10,845 nucleotides of DNA from LW40-45 sp048883105 (GTDB lineage Archaea; Asgardarchaeota; Lokiarchaeia; Sigyniarchaeales; SOKP01): NCBI GenBank assembly GCA_048883105.1, contig JBHLQY010000071.1, forward strand, positions 1-10,845. Reading direction: 5' to 3'. Below, piece after piece: positions 1 to 6,464 of the stretch; positions within the stretch are counted from its first letter, which is position 1; every line of letters starts with the position of its first letter. The notes under the pieces were generated by a model. The model did not search any database. It was given only the letters and a program-made list of their open reading frames with translations, and was not told the origin of the DNA. The position numbers and the translations under genes were made by a program.

Positions 1-803
1 TTGGTATTCTTAACACCCGTGCAGGTCTTCCGTTAGATATCCTAATTATAAACATTATTTTAGGAGTTTTGACTTATTACTTTATTGCTGGCTCAGGTAT
101 GATTATAAACGATATATATGACTTACAAATTGACAAAATAAATAGACCTGAAAGACCAATCCCAAGTGGCTCAGTAAGCTTAACACAAGCCAAGATTTTA
201 TTCTTTTTAACTCTTGGTATAGGCATAATGATATCGATTATTCACAGCCTAATCTTTTCTTTAGGTATTTTTAATATAACCTTAGCAATTTTCTTTGGTT
301 TTATTGGGTGGCTTTATTCCGCTTGGGGGAAAAAGCAAGGTTTTATTGGCAATATTATCGTTAGCATTTCATTTTCTATTGGGCTTATATATGGAGCAAT
401 CTTAAATAATTCAGTTATTCCACTATATATCTATTATTTCTTTTTAACTTCATTTTTCTTATTACTCTCCCGTGAAATTGTTAAAGGCTGCGAAGATATT
501 GAAGGTGATAAGACAAAAGGGGTTAAAACTTTAGCCATTAAACTTGGAACTAAAAAAGCAATTGTTATATCTATAGTATTTGAAATTTTGGCAATAATTT
601 TCTTTATTTTACCTCTTTTCACAGATATTATTAATCCAATCTTATTTCTGATTTTAATGATCTTTGGATTGCTAGTCGTAGGATTCGCATTAATTTTATC
701 TCTACGCAAAACTTTAGAAAGGAAAGATTTTAAAAAAATAAGCTTAATTTTAAAGGTTGGCGCATTCCTTGGATTAATTGCTTTTATTTTTGCGAGTATT
801 TAA
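1..803 (+). CDS. UbiA-family prenyltransferase, probably (S)-2,3-di-O-geranylgeranylglyceryl phosphate synthase; 5' end outside window
   Basis: Integral-membrane prenyltransferase that in archaea adds the second geranylgeranyl chain to geranylgeranylglyceryl phosphate, giving the diether core of membrane lipids. The reading frame is open from base 3 to the TAA at 801-803, about 266 visible codons. The family is usually 275-300 residues, so only a short N-terminal piece is missing. The TTG at 69 lies inside the frame and is not a convincing start. The first Mg/diphosphate motif reads NDIYDLQIDKINRPERPIPSG-like, with Asn, Asp and Asp in the N-x3-D-x3-D pattern. The second motif, around base 480-515, reads REIVKGCEDIEGD, followed by TLAIKLGTKKA, which favours the ether-lipid subgroup over menaquinone or haem enzymes. 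The rest is made of long hydrophobic helices. It converges with the methyltransferase gene, with 7 bp between the stops. The family is certain; the exact substrate is inferred. Confidence 0.85.
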   Translation, partial: GILNTRAGLPLDILIINIILGVLTYYFIAGSGMIINDIYDLQIDKINRPERPIPSGSVSLTQAKILFFLTLGIGIMISIIHSLIFSLGIFNITLAIFFGFIGWLYSAWGKKQGFIGNIIVSISFSIGLIYGAILNNSVIPLYIYYFFLTSFFLLLSREIVKGCEDIEGDKTKGVKTLAIKLGTKKAIVISIVFEILAIIFFILPLFTDIINPILFLILMIFGLLVVGFALILSLRKTLERKDFKKISLILKVGAFLGLIAFIFASI

Positions 804-831
804 TATTTTTTTAATTTACTTTTTTTAACAT
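804..831 (+). terminator. T-rich tract behind the UbiA gene
   Basis: Two runs of seven T lie within 28 bases directly after the UbiA stop, read on the plus strand. Archaeal RNA polymerase stops at such U-rich stretches without needing a hairpin. The tract overlaps the 3' end of the converging methyltransferase gene. No stem-loop is seen; the call rests on base composition and position only. Confidence 0.4.
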
Positions 832-2238
832 TTTTAAAATTTCGATAAATTCTTGTCTAATGATTAATGATTTTAACTTATTCTTATATTCGGCATCTAA
901 ACCAACAATTGGGAATGTTTCAATTAATTTTCTTGCCTGAGTTAAGCCTAGATATTTTCTAGTATATTTTGCTTTTGAATATTTATATGTTGTTAAAAAT
1001 TCACTATCTAATTCCTTCCTAAAATGTTCTAAAATAAAATTGAAATAATACCTTAATAATAATTGGTCTTCAATTGAAATTTGAGGTTCTAAAAATATTT
1101 GAATAGGATGGGTACGGTAAGTATTAGAAGACACATAAATCCCTTTTACGTTAAAATCGTCTGCTATTATACCAAGCCCAACCCGGCCTTCAATTGAACC
1201 TTTATCTACAGTTTGAATGTACAATATATTTGATTCGATTTTTTTTTTTAAAGAATCATTTACTTGGAGATTTAATCGTTTATATTCGTTATTTTTATAA
1301 TTATTAGCATCAATCACAGAAATTTGATTAATTCCTTTATTTTCTGATACTTCTTCTTTTAATAAATAATATCTTACTTTTAGTGGATTCCGAATTTGGT
1401 AATTCTCAAGAAACTCGTCAAATTCAGAACCAGCACGATATTTGAATTTTGGATTTAAAAAATAATTTTTAGAGCTAATTTCATCTCGATAAGTAATTTT
1501 TACACCTTTAAATTTTATAGGCTCAGCTCTCGGGACTTCTTTTCTTTTAAAAAAACCAATGCATATATTTGTCCCTGTGAATTCAAATATTTTTGTTTCG
1601 AATATAACCATTTTAAGAATTTCATAATATTTTAAAAAATCTTGACGAAATTTATTTGAGACTGACGCTCCAAATAAAAAGTTAGAGGGAATGATATATA
1701 TTAGGTTTTCAACTTTGTTTCTTAAATCGTTAATCATGGCAATTTGATATAAATCTTGATAACCATTATTTTGGCCTTTGAAGTATTGTAGATATTTTTG
1801 AGTTTCTTTATGCTTTCTAATATATCCTAAATATAAGTAAGGAGGATTTGTAATATGGAAAATTGGAAGTTCTTTATTGTTCAAAAATTTAGGAAAGTTT
1901 TCCAAATTATCTCGGACTTTTATATTTTTTCTTGCGATTTCAATGGGGATCCCATATGATATAGCGTTATTAATACATTTTTGCACCATCTCTGGTTGTA
2001 TATCAAATAGATAAATATGTTTTTTGAAATAATTTACCTTCTCTTCTGGTGATATTTCGTTTAAAATAGGTAAAACTAAATTTCCTTCACCAGCGTAAAG
2101 ATCTACCCAAGCATATTTTCTTAATTTCTCTTTTATTTCTGGAAAAATATATTTTATAAGAAGATCTATTGATGTTAAATGAACACCAAATGTTCTTCTT
2201 TCTTTTTTATCTTTAATTAATTTGCTTTTATCAACCAT
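811..2238 (-). CDS. Orphan N6-adenine DNA methyltransferase (gamma-class, NPPY)
   Basis: 475 residues from an ATG. Methyltransferase motifs appear in the order X-I-II-IV. FGVHLTS (17-23) looks like motif X. VDLYAGEGNL (45-54) is the SAM-binding motif I, and D79 at the end of a hydrophobic strand is the likely motif II acid. NPPY (131-134) is the catalytic motif IV of enzymes that methylate the N6 of adenine. PSNFLFG (184-190) and FTGTNICIGFFKR (220-232) fit later core motifs. The remaining 240 residues, including a Tyr/Lys-rich part around 400-450, have the size and place of a target-recognition domain. The protein starts almost at motif X and is half the length of fused type IIG enzymes, so a nuclease domain is absent. 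No restriction or specificity subunit lies beside it. It follows the gelsolin-like gene by 69 bp on the same strand, so the two may share a transcript. Target sequence unknown; an RNA target cannot be excluded. Confidence 0.8.
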   Translation of the reverse strand: MVDKSKLIKDKKERRTFGVHLTSIDLLIKYIFPEIKEKLRKYAWVDLYAGEGNLVLPILNEISPEEKVNYFKKHIYLFDIQPEMVQKCINNAISYGIPIEIARKNIKVRDNLENFPKFLNNKELPIFHITNPPYLYLGYIRKHKETQKYLQYFKGQNNGYQDLYQIAMINDLRNKVENLIYIIPSNFLFGASVSNKFRQDFLKYYEILKMVIFETKIFEFTGTNICIGFFKRKEVPRAEPIKFKGVKITYRDEISSKNYFLNPKFKYRAGSEFDEFLENYQIRNPLKVRYYLLKEEVSENKGINQISVIDANNYKNNEYKRLNLQVNDSLKKKIESNILYIQTVDKGSIEGRVGLGIIADDFNVKGIYVSSNTYRTHPIQIFLEPQISIEDQLLLRYYFNFILEHFRKELDSEFLTTYKYSKAKYTRKYLGLTQARKLIETFPIVGLDAEYKNKLKSLIIRQEFIEILKMLKKVN

Positions 2239-2307
2239 TTAGATAGAATTAGCTATTTCTAATAATACAAGTATTTTATGCAATTTAAGCAAAACTAAAA
2301 ATTTTCT

Positions 2308-3246
2308 TTATGATCCCTTACGAATATACTTTAATTTAAGATTTTGAGGAATTTTAGCTCGAAATGATTTAACAATCATTAATGCATCAATTAATTTCTC
2401 GTATTCTTCATTAGAAAGGCTATGGAAAAGAAATATTCCTTTTCCTTCTTTAATCGGCTCGGCATTAAACCAGACATCATAATTTCCTTTGGATTTTTCA
2501 ACCTCAAAAGATCTTAAACCTTTTAAATTCAAGATAGCTATTTCCCCTTTTAACTGGAAAATATTTTTAGGGATTTTCGAAAAATCGTAAACTTTATTTA
2601 AAATACTATATGAAATAATTTTTTTCTCAGTAATTACGTATCTTATTTCGTAATTTTTAAGCTCTAATTCTTTCGCAACATCTATATTTTTAAATCTCCC
2701 TTTATATTTCTCGTTCTTTGCTAATGTCTTCATCCAATTTTGATTTAATTCTATATTTAAACTTTTAATCCATAGTATTCTATCATCTGCGTCTAGAAGA
2801 TTTTTGATTTCATCTAGTTTTGAAATCTTTAAAATATCTTCTCGCTTAGCAAATAATTTTTCCTCTTCCAACTTTTTTCGTTCACGATCTCGAAGATATT
2901 GCATATCTGGTAAGCGTTCTGGCATTTCCATTGATTCTAAACCAAAAGCATTTAAAAATTCTTCCTGTTCATCGCCCTGATCAACAGCTACTACCTCACA
3001 ATAAGGTAATCCTTGGTATTTTAATTCAGATTGAACTTTAGTAGCTGTTTTAGATCCAATAAATCGTTTTCTGACATTTGCTCTAACACCTTTCCATAGA
3101 TATATTCTCTTTAAATCTGTTCTTACTATGATAAATGCTTTATCGGGATGAAAATAATCTCTTAAATACTCTTGTTGAAATTCAAGCTTTTTTCGATCTC
3201 CTGACTCTTCTATTTCATAAACAATGAATTTATGGAGTTCAGACAT
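2308..3246 (-). CDS. Gelsolin-like domain protein with a C-terminal PH-like region
   Basis: 312 residues from an ATG. Residues 5-105 read as one gelsolin-type repeat. FIVYEIEES opens it, then comes the strand pair DKAFIIVRTDLKRIYLWKG (35-53), resembling the family's 'cFiLD-x-g-x-xIyvWkG'. A basic helix (54-77) follows, and the end is EVVAVDQGDEQEEFLNAFG (84-102), resembling 'v-x-x-x-E-x-x-x-F-x-x-F'. A charged segment (115-137, RDRERKKLEEEKLFAKRE) could be a helix or short coiled coil. Residues 195-297 begin YEIRYVITEKKIISYS, run through several short strands and close with an amphipathic helix (SNEEYEKLIDALMIVKSF), a layout like PH or GRAM domains. No signal peptide or membrane helix is visible, so the protein is probably cytosolic or membrane-peripheral. 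Gelsolin-like proteins that act on actin are known from Asgard archaea, so a cytoskeletal role is a reasonable inference. The gelsolin call is fairly firm; the PH-like call is tentative. Confidence 0.68.
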   Translation of the reverse strand: MSELHKFIVYEIEESGDRKKLEFQQEYLRDYFHPDKAFIIVRTDLKRIYLWKGVRANVRKRFIGSKTATKVQSELKYQGLPYCEVVAVDQGDEQEEFLNAFGLESMEMPERLPDMQYLRDRERKKLEEEKLFAKREDILKISKLDEIKNLLDADDRILWIKSLNIELNQNWMKTLAKNEKYKGRFKNIDVAKELELKNYEIRYVITEKKIISYSILNKVYDFSKIPKNIFQLKGEIAILNLKGLRSFEVEKSKGNYDVWFNAEPIKEGKGIFLFHSLSNEEYEKLIDALMIVKSFRAKIPQNLKLKYIRKGS

Positions 3247-3369
3247 ACTCTATTCAAATATATGAGAAATGCACTATTATTCTTAAGATATTATTTTAAT
3301 GAATATATTTTATGTAAATAAAAATTTTCTTAATTCGCATACTTAAAGATTAATTTAATTTTTATTTTA

Positions 3370-3378
3370 ATTATATAA
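3370..3378 (+). promoter_or_regulatory. Candidate TATA box for larE
   Basis: ATTATATAA lies 47 bp ahead of the larE ATG. Transcription would then begin near 3400 and leave a leader of about 25 nt. No Shine-Dalgarno sequence is seen before the ATG. This 179-bp spacer (3247-3425) also has to hold the promoter of the divergent gelsolin-like gene, where several A+T stretches make any single choice unsafe. Based on motif and distance only. Confidence 0.35.
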
Positions 3379-3425
3379 TCTCAAATTTTTTTAACTAGAC
3401 ATAAATAATATTCTTTAGATTTAAC

Positions 3426-4256
3426 ATGAATTTGCCAAAAAATCTTGAACTTAAACTATATCATCTTATCTCTTTTCTAAAAAATAAGAAAATAATTGTT
3501 GCTTTCTCAGGAGGCGTAGATAGTTCACTTCTATCTTATCTCTCAAAAAAATACGCAAAAGATACTCTCCTTATAACTGAGCGTTCAATTCTCTACCCTG
3601 AAGAAGAAATTGAATTATCAGACTCATTTGCTAAAAAGCATAATATATCTCACGTGATTATAGAACGAAATCCCTTAAATAATGAAAAATTTAAATTAAA
3701 TCCACCTAATCGTTGTTATATTTGTAAAAAAGGACTTTATAATGAAATTATTAAAATTAAAGATAACCAACATTTTGATATAATTTTAGATGGATCAAAT
3801 TTAGATGACTTAAACGATTATCGTCCGGGCATGCAGGCCTTAGAAGAATTAGGTATTTTTACCCCATATATTGAATTCAAAATTAATAAACAAGAAATTA
3901 GAGAAATATGTAAATTCTTTGGTTTAGATGTTCAATCCAAACCTTCAATGGCATGCTTTTCTTCTCGGATACCATACAATCAAGTCATAAGCGAGAAAAA
4001 ATTAGATTTAATTAGAGAAGGTGAAAGATTTCTAAAACAAACCTTTAATTTAAAGCAATTGAGAGTAAGACTTCATGATGAAAATCTAGCACGGATAGAA
4101 TTCTTAAAATCCGATTTACCTAGAATTTTAACCGATGTAAATCTAGAAAAAATAAAAAATAAATTCAAAGAACTTGGCTTTTATTACATAACAATTGATA
4201 TAGAAGGTTTTCGCAGTGGTTCTATGAATGAAGTACTATATCTTAAAGAAGACTAA
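3426..4256 (+). CDS. larE: ATP-dependent sacrificial sulfur transferase LarE family (PP-loop)
   Basis: 276 residues from an ATG, the usual LarE length. The PP-loop motif SGGVDSS (28-34) binds ATP, and LITERSILYP (49-58) and DGSNLDD (122-128) fit the adenylation pocket. LarE adenylates the carboxylates of a pyridinium dicarboxylate nucleotide and sulfurates them, which makes the nickel-pincer cofactor of lactate racemase-type enzymes. Three cysteines sit at family positions: C97 and C100 in NRCYICK, and C177 in MACFSSRIP. The last matches the sacrificial cysteine of one-Cys LarE proteins. The three-Cys pattern is that of LarE enzymes that carry a [4Fe-4S] cluster and recycle sulfur catalytically. 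No larB, larC or larA lies next to it; both neighbours are on the opposite strand. The family is firm. Its use for the nickel-pincer cofactor rather than another sulfurated product is inferred. Confidence 0.88.
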   Translation: MNLPKNLELKLYHLISFLKNKKIIVAFSGGVDSSLLSYLSKKYAKDTLLITERSILYPEEEIELSDSFAKKHNISHVIIERNPLNNEKFKLNPPNRCYICKKGLYNEIIKIKDNQHFDIILDGSNLDDLNDYRPGMQALEELGIFTPYIEFKINKQEIREICKFFGLDVQSKPSMACFSSRIPYNQVISEKKLDLIREGERFLKQTFNLKQLRVRLHDENLARIEFLKSDLPRILTDVNLEKIKNKFKELGFYYITIDIEGFRSGSMNEVLYLKED

Positions 4257-4267
4257 ATTTTAGGGTT

Positions 4268-5128
4268 TTAAGCTGTTAATTTTTCTATGTAGTCTATAAC
4301 TTTTTTTCTCTTATTTAACGCTTTAATTGCCGCCTTTTCGATTCTATTTTCCATCTCGTCGATTGATTTTGGAGTTTGTTCACCAATTTCCTGTTTTATT
4401 TTAGTATACGCAGATTCTCGAAATCTTGGCAATATATCTTTTTTATCTTCATTTTCAAAAATTATAGAAACTTTATTCGAATTGTCAACGTACCCAATTT
4501 CCGCACATCTAATACCATTTTTACCTAAATCAGAAAGTATTATCTCAGAAACCTTTTCTGAACAATATATAAGAAGTGCGTCCAATGATACTCCCAAATA
4601 ATCAACGCCAACTTTATCTAATAACTTTAAAACTGTCGGATTAACAAGTTTTCTGACTTTTTCTTCATAAATAGTAACACCACAATTTGCCTCGTAATTT
4701 ATCTCATATAAATCACCTCTAAGACCTCCATTGGTCACATCGCACATGGCATGAATTTCATCTAAATTATCTGATTTTAAGATTATTTCACATGCTTTGA
4801 GGAATTTAATGTTCAACGTCTCTTTTACTACATCGTGATTGCCAGAATATATTGCTGTTGTAGTAATCGTCCCTCCTCCAGCACCTTCAGTCATTAAAAT
4901 TTTATCTCCAACTTTAATATTTCTTCGAGCCAATAACGTATCGCTTGCAAGACCTACAGCTGCAACACCTCCAACTAAACGGTTTCCAATCACCATATCT
5001 CCTCCAATTCTCAATGTTGAACCTGCTGTTATTGGAACTTTTGCTATTTCAGAAACTGCTGAAATGCCAGCCATAAAATCGAACAATTTTCCAACATCAG
5101 CGTCATCTCCTAAATGAATATCAACCAT
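4268..5128 (-). CDS. PurM/AIR-synthase-related protein, C-terminal part of a split gene
   Basis: 286 residues counted from the ATG at 5128, but the coding frame clearly continues upstream to 5182 and stays open to 5200. The upstream codons read SRAALRDLYVKGAKPSSI, which belongs to the same domain. This is the C-terminal portion of an ATP-binding PurM-like fold shared by AIR synthase, HypE, SelD and ThiL. Motifs include DIHLGDDADVGKLFDF (3-18), PITAGSTLRIGGDMV (32-46), a glycine-rich TEGAGGGTITTTAIYSG (79-95), and CDVTNGGLRGDLYEI (128-142). The closing FRESAYTKIKQEIG is followed by a charged helical tail. No start codon lies between the end of the upstream part and ATG 5128, so a separate product would lack 18 residues of the domain. 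It ends 11 bp from the stop of larE, which runs towards it. The substrate is unknown. As a split gene this may be inactive, or made by re-initiation. Confidence 0.75.
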   Translation of the reverse strand: MVDIHLGDDADVGKLFDFMAGISAVSEIAKVPITAGSTLRIGGDMVIGNRLVGGVAAVGLASDTLLARRNIKVGDKILMTEGAGGGTITTTAIYSGNHDVVKETLNIKFLKACEIILKSDNLDEIHAMCDVTNGGLRGDLYEINYEANCGVTIYEEKVRKLVNPTVLKLLDKVGVDYLGVSLDALLIYCSEKVSEIILSDLGKNGIRCAEIGYVDNSNKVSIIFENEDKKDILPRFRESAYTKIKQEIGEQTPKSIDEMENRIEKAAIKALNKRKKVIDYIEKLTA

Positions 5129-5182
5129 TATAGAACTTGGCTTTGCTCCTTTTACATATAAATCCCGAAGTGCAGCCCTCGA

Positions 5183-5215
5183 TACGCTTATGTAAGCTCG
5201 TTACATGAAATTACG
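5183..5215. repeat. 25-bp palindromic insert flanked by TACG direct repeats, breaking the PurM-like gene
   Basis: TACG occurs at 5183-5186 and again at 5212-5215. The 25 bases between them hold a perfect 6-bp inverted repeat, ATGTAA (5190-5195) and TTACAT (5201-5206), around a 5-base loop, GCTCG. Insert plus one TACG copy is 29 bp, which is not a multiple of three. Removing 29 bp fuses the two reading frames exactly at ...GFHV and SRAALRD.... The insert also supplies the TAA that ends the N-terminal frame. The layout looks like a small element, or an excision footprint, with a 4-bp target duplication. An in-cell short duplication or a sequence-specific assembly artefact are alternatives. Confidence 0.6.
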
Positions 5216-5697
5216 TGAAAGCCACATACAAATGGAAAGTCGCTTAGACGAGAATGAATCCCTTCCATTTTGGAAACAATGATTAAATTATTAGGATCGT
5301 AAAGTTCTCCTTTAAGTCCCTTTAGATCCTGTAATCGAACAGCTCCCGCGTCATCTAATGATCTTGGAGAAAGAAAAGGTTTTTGCCCAATTTCCGATAG
5401 TTCTGCAATTAATTTATGAACAAAGAAATCTCCTGCACCTCGACATCCCACTCCCTGCATTCCTATTGTTACTTCTGCCCTATGAATTTTTAACAACTCT
5501 TTAATGAAAGTATCAGAAACAGAATTTACATCGCTTTTCTTACACTCAATTAAAATGGCTTTTGCAAGTTTGATCGCCAAGCTCTCGTCAATATTCTTAT
5601 AATCATGATATTCTTGAACAAGTCTTTTTATTATTTGTTCATCAGAATAATTCATAATTTTCATTAATCTCCTTGTTAAACCTTCTAAATCGCTCAA
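5188..5697 (-). CDS. PurM/AIR-synthase-related protein, N-terminal part of a split gene
   Basis: 169 residues from a TTG codon (5697), ending at a TAA inside a short insert. The helical start SDLEGLTRRLM is followed by GMQGVGCRGAGDFFVHK (79-95). SLDDAGAVR (113-121) resembles the phosphate/Mg-binding GDDAAV signature of the PurM-like fold, and IIVSKMEGIHSRLSDFPFVCGFHV (139-162) follows. The last seven residues, ISCNELT, come from the insert and are foreign to the family. Joined to the downstream part without the insert, the protein would be 466 residues. The start is uncertain. No ATG lies between the TTG and the upstream in-frame stop at 5713-5715. An internal ATG at 5664 has a good Shine-Dalgarno match (AAGGAGA) four bases upstream, but using it would drop the first 11 residues. 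Function unknown beyond membership of an ATP-using family. Confidence 0.7.
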   Translation of the reverse strand: MSDLEGLTRRLMKIMNYSDEQIIKRLVQEYHDYKNIDESLAIKLAKAILIECKKSDVNSVSDTFIKELLKIHRAEVTIGMQGVGCRGAGDFFVHKLIAELSEIGQKPFLSPRSLDDAGAVRLQDLKGLKGELYDPNNLIIVSKMEGIHSRLSDFPFVCGFHVISCNELT

Positions 5698-5739
5698 TTG
5701 TAAATCAACTTTTTAAAATTCTTTTTTGTGCCTAACTAA

Positions 5740-5748
5740 GTTAAATAA
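5740..5748 (-). promoter_or_regulatory. Candidate TATA box for the PurM-like gene
   Basis: Read on the minus strand, TTATTTAAC stands 42 bp ahead of the TTG at 5697, a workable distance for an archaeal promoter. Directly after it on the same strand comes CTTAGTTAGGCAC. This shares the TTAGG half-site and GTGC core letters with the feo operators, but it is not a good palindrome. Weak evidence. Confidence 0.25.
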
Positions 5749-5762
5749 CAAAAATTAAAATT

Positions 5763-5773
5763 AAAAAAAAAAA
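5763..5773 (-). terminator. Oligo-T terminator behind feoA1
   Basis: The minus strand carries a run of 11 T, preceded by a 5-bp A/T arm and followed by further T-rich sequence, 60 bp behind the feoA1 stop. This is the strongest homopolymer in the window and fits archaeal U-tract termination. It also insulates the PurM-like gene downstream from iron-regulated transcription. Confidence 0.5.
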
Positions 5774-5833
5774 TTTTTGATTCCTTCAATTCTCAAATCT
5801 TATTGAAATAATGGGTTCTTAATGATGAGTCAT

Positions 5834-6136
5834 TTACTCTTCATCAATATTTCTACAGTCAACTAGAATTTTAGATGCTAAACCTCTACCTAAAACCAGA
5901 GAGGTTCCACGAACCATAACGTTAATTGGACCTTTGAAAGGAGCACATTCTTTCATTCTAATTTTCACACCTGGTACAATACCAAGATGAGCAAGACGTC
6001 TTTTTGCTCCTTGTCCGGCATGTACACCAATAACGGATAATTCTGAACCTAATTCACAATCAGTTAAGCATTTTATTAATGGTTTTGAATTATGAATGTG
6101 AAATCTTTTATGAAAATTACTCATATTCGTTACCAT
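5834..6136 (-). CDS. feoA: FeoA-family protein 1 (ferrous iron transport accessory)
   Basis: 100 residues forming one SH3-like FeoA domain. FeoA is a small cytosolic protein that supports the Fe(II) transporter FeoB. Family features are KPLIKCL (18-24), GAKRRLAHLGIVPGVKI (43-59), ECAPFKGPINVMVRGTSL (63-80) and GRGLASKILVDC (83-94). Cysteines lie at 23, 27, 64 and 94, and the N-terminus has four histidines within residues 9-15. Translation may start at Met1 (6136) or Met5 (6124). Neither has a Shine-Dalgarno site, and the paralogue at 6524 also has a Met at position 5. It is transcribed away from feoA2/feoB from its own operator-bearing promoter. It is about half identical to feoA2, so the pair arose by duplication or by fixed divergence of an older pair. 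Confidence 0.9.
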   Translation of the reverse strand: MVTNMSNFHKRFHIHNSKPLIKCLTDCELGSELSVIGVHAGQGAKRRLAHLGIVPGVKIRMKECAPFKGPINVMVRGTSLVLGRGLASKILVDCRNIDEE

Positions 6137-6170
6137 TAATATTTACTCTACATAAAAAAAATTAACACTA

Positions 6171-6179
6171 ATATTTAAG
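6171..6179 (-). promoter_or_regulatory. TATA box of feoA1 (CTTAAATAT)
   Basis: Read on the minus strand, CTTAAATAT stands 34 bp before the first ATG of feoA1 and 46 bp before the second. The identical 9-mer occurs in the feoA2 promoter in the opposite orientation. The box shares its first bases with the operator palindrome, so a repressor bound there would block TBP directly. Confidence 0.6.
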
Positions 6180-6192
6180 TGCACCTAAATAT
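6171..6192. promoter_or_regulatory. DtxR/IdeR-type operator of feoA1
   Basis: A 22-bp palindrome with a single mismatched pair (6178/6185) is centred between 6181 and 6182. Its core is TTAAGTGCACCTAA. The TTAGG/CCTAA half-sites resemble the boxes bound by DtxR-family iron- or manganese-dependent repressors. Position over the TATA box and next to an iron-transport gene supports repression when iron is sufficient. The regulator itself is not in the window. Confidence 0.65.
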
Positions 6193-6448
6193 ACAGAATA
6201 AATAATGGATTTAGTAAAAGATAGAATATTATAGTAAAGAAAACTAATCGAATTCATTTAAATTAAACATTTAATATGAAAATAATAGCTTTTAGATTCG
6301 TTTAAAATATGTTTATACTCTGAATTGAAATAAAATTCTCTTAATATAAAATATCTTAATATTAAATATTAAATAATAATTAATACATTATAATTTTTGA
6401 GGACCCTTTTTTTATAATATATAAAAATCAAGATAAAAAAGATAAAAC

Positions 6449-6460
6449 TAGGTGCACCTA
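6449..6460. promoter_or_regulatory. DtxR/IdeR-type operator of feoA2-feoB
   Basis: TAGGTGCACCTA is a perfect 12-bp palindrome, and its core matches the feoA1 operator 273 bp away. It ends 4 bp before the TATA-like box, so here the repressor would cover the BRE position rather than the TATA box itself. The shared core at both divergent iron promoters is strong internal evidence for one common regulator. Confidence 0.65.
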
Positions 6461-6464
6461 AAGA

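Noticed and set aside
434..709. Open frame on the minus strand inside the UbiA gene (91 codons)
   Set aside because: It lies opposite strong UbiA coding sequence, is very Ile/Lys-rich and has no recognisable motif. It is a by-product of the real gene's codons.
4839..5117. Open frame on the plus strand inside the PurM-like gene (92 codons)
   Set aside because: It is complementary to conserved glycine-rich motifs of the real gene. Its Pro/Ala-rich product is what antisense Gly/Thr codons would give.
5188..5203. Programmed -1 frameshift joining the two halves of the PurM-like gene
   Set aside because: A shift of the right direction would have to occur within about ten bases, and no X-XXY-YYZ slippery heptamer exists there. 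It would also leave about nine foreign residues in the domain.
5183..5215. Bulge-helix-bulge (tRNA-type) mRNA intron at the split in the PurM-like gene
   Set aside because: All five possible 29-nt intron registers allowed by the 4-nt repeat were tested by hand. None gives a 4-bp central helix between intron and downstream exon with adjoining helices.
6190..6447. Replication origin or non-coding RNA in the A/T-rich feo spacer
   Set aside because: Only A/T richness and short A/T palindromes are seen. There are no repeated origin boxes and no stable stem.
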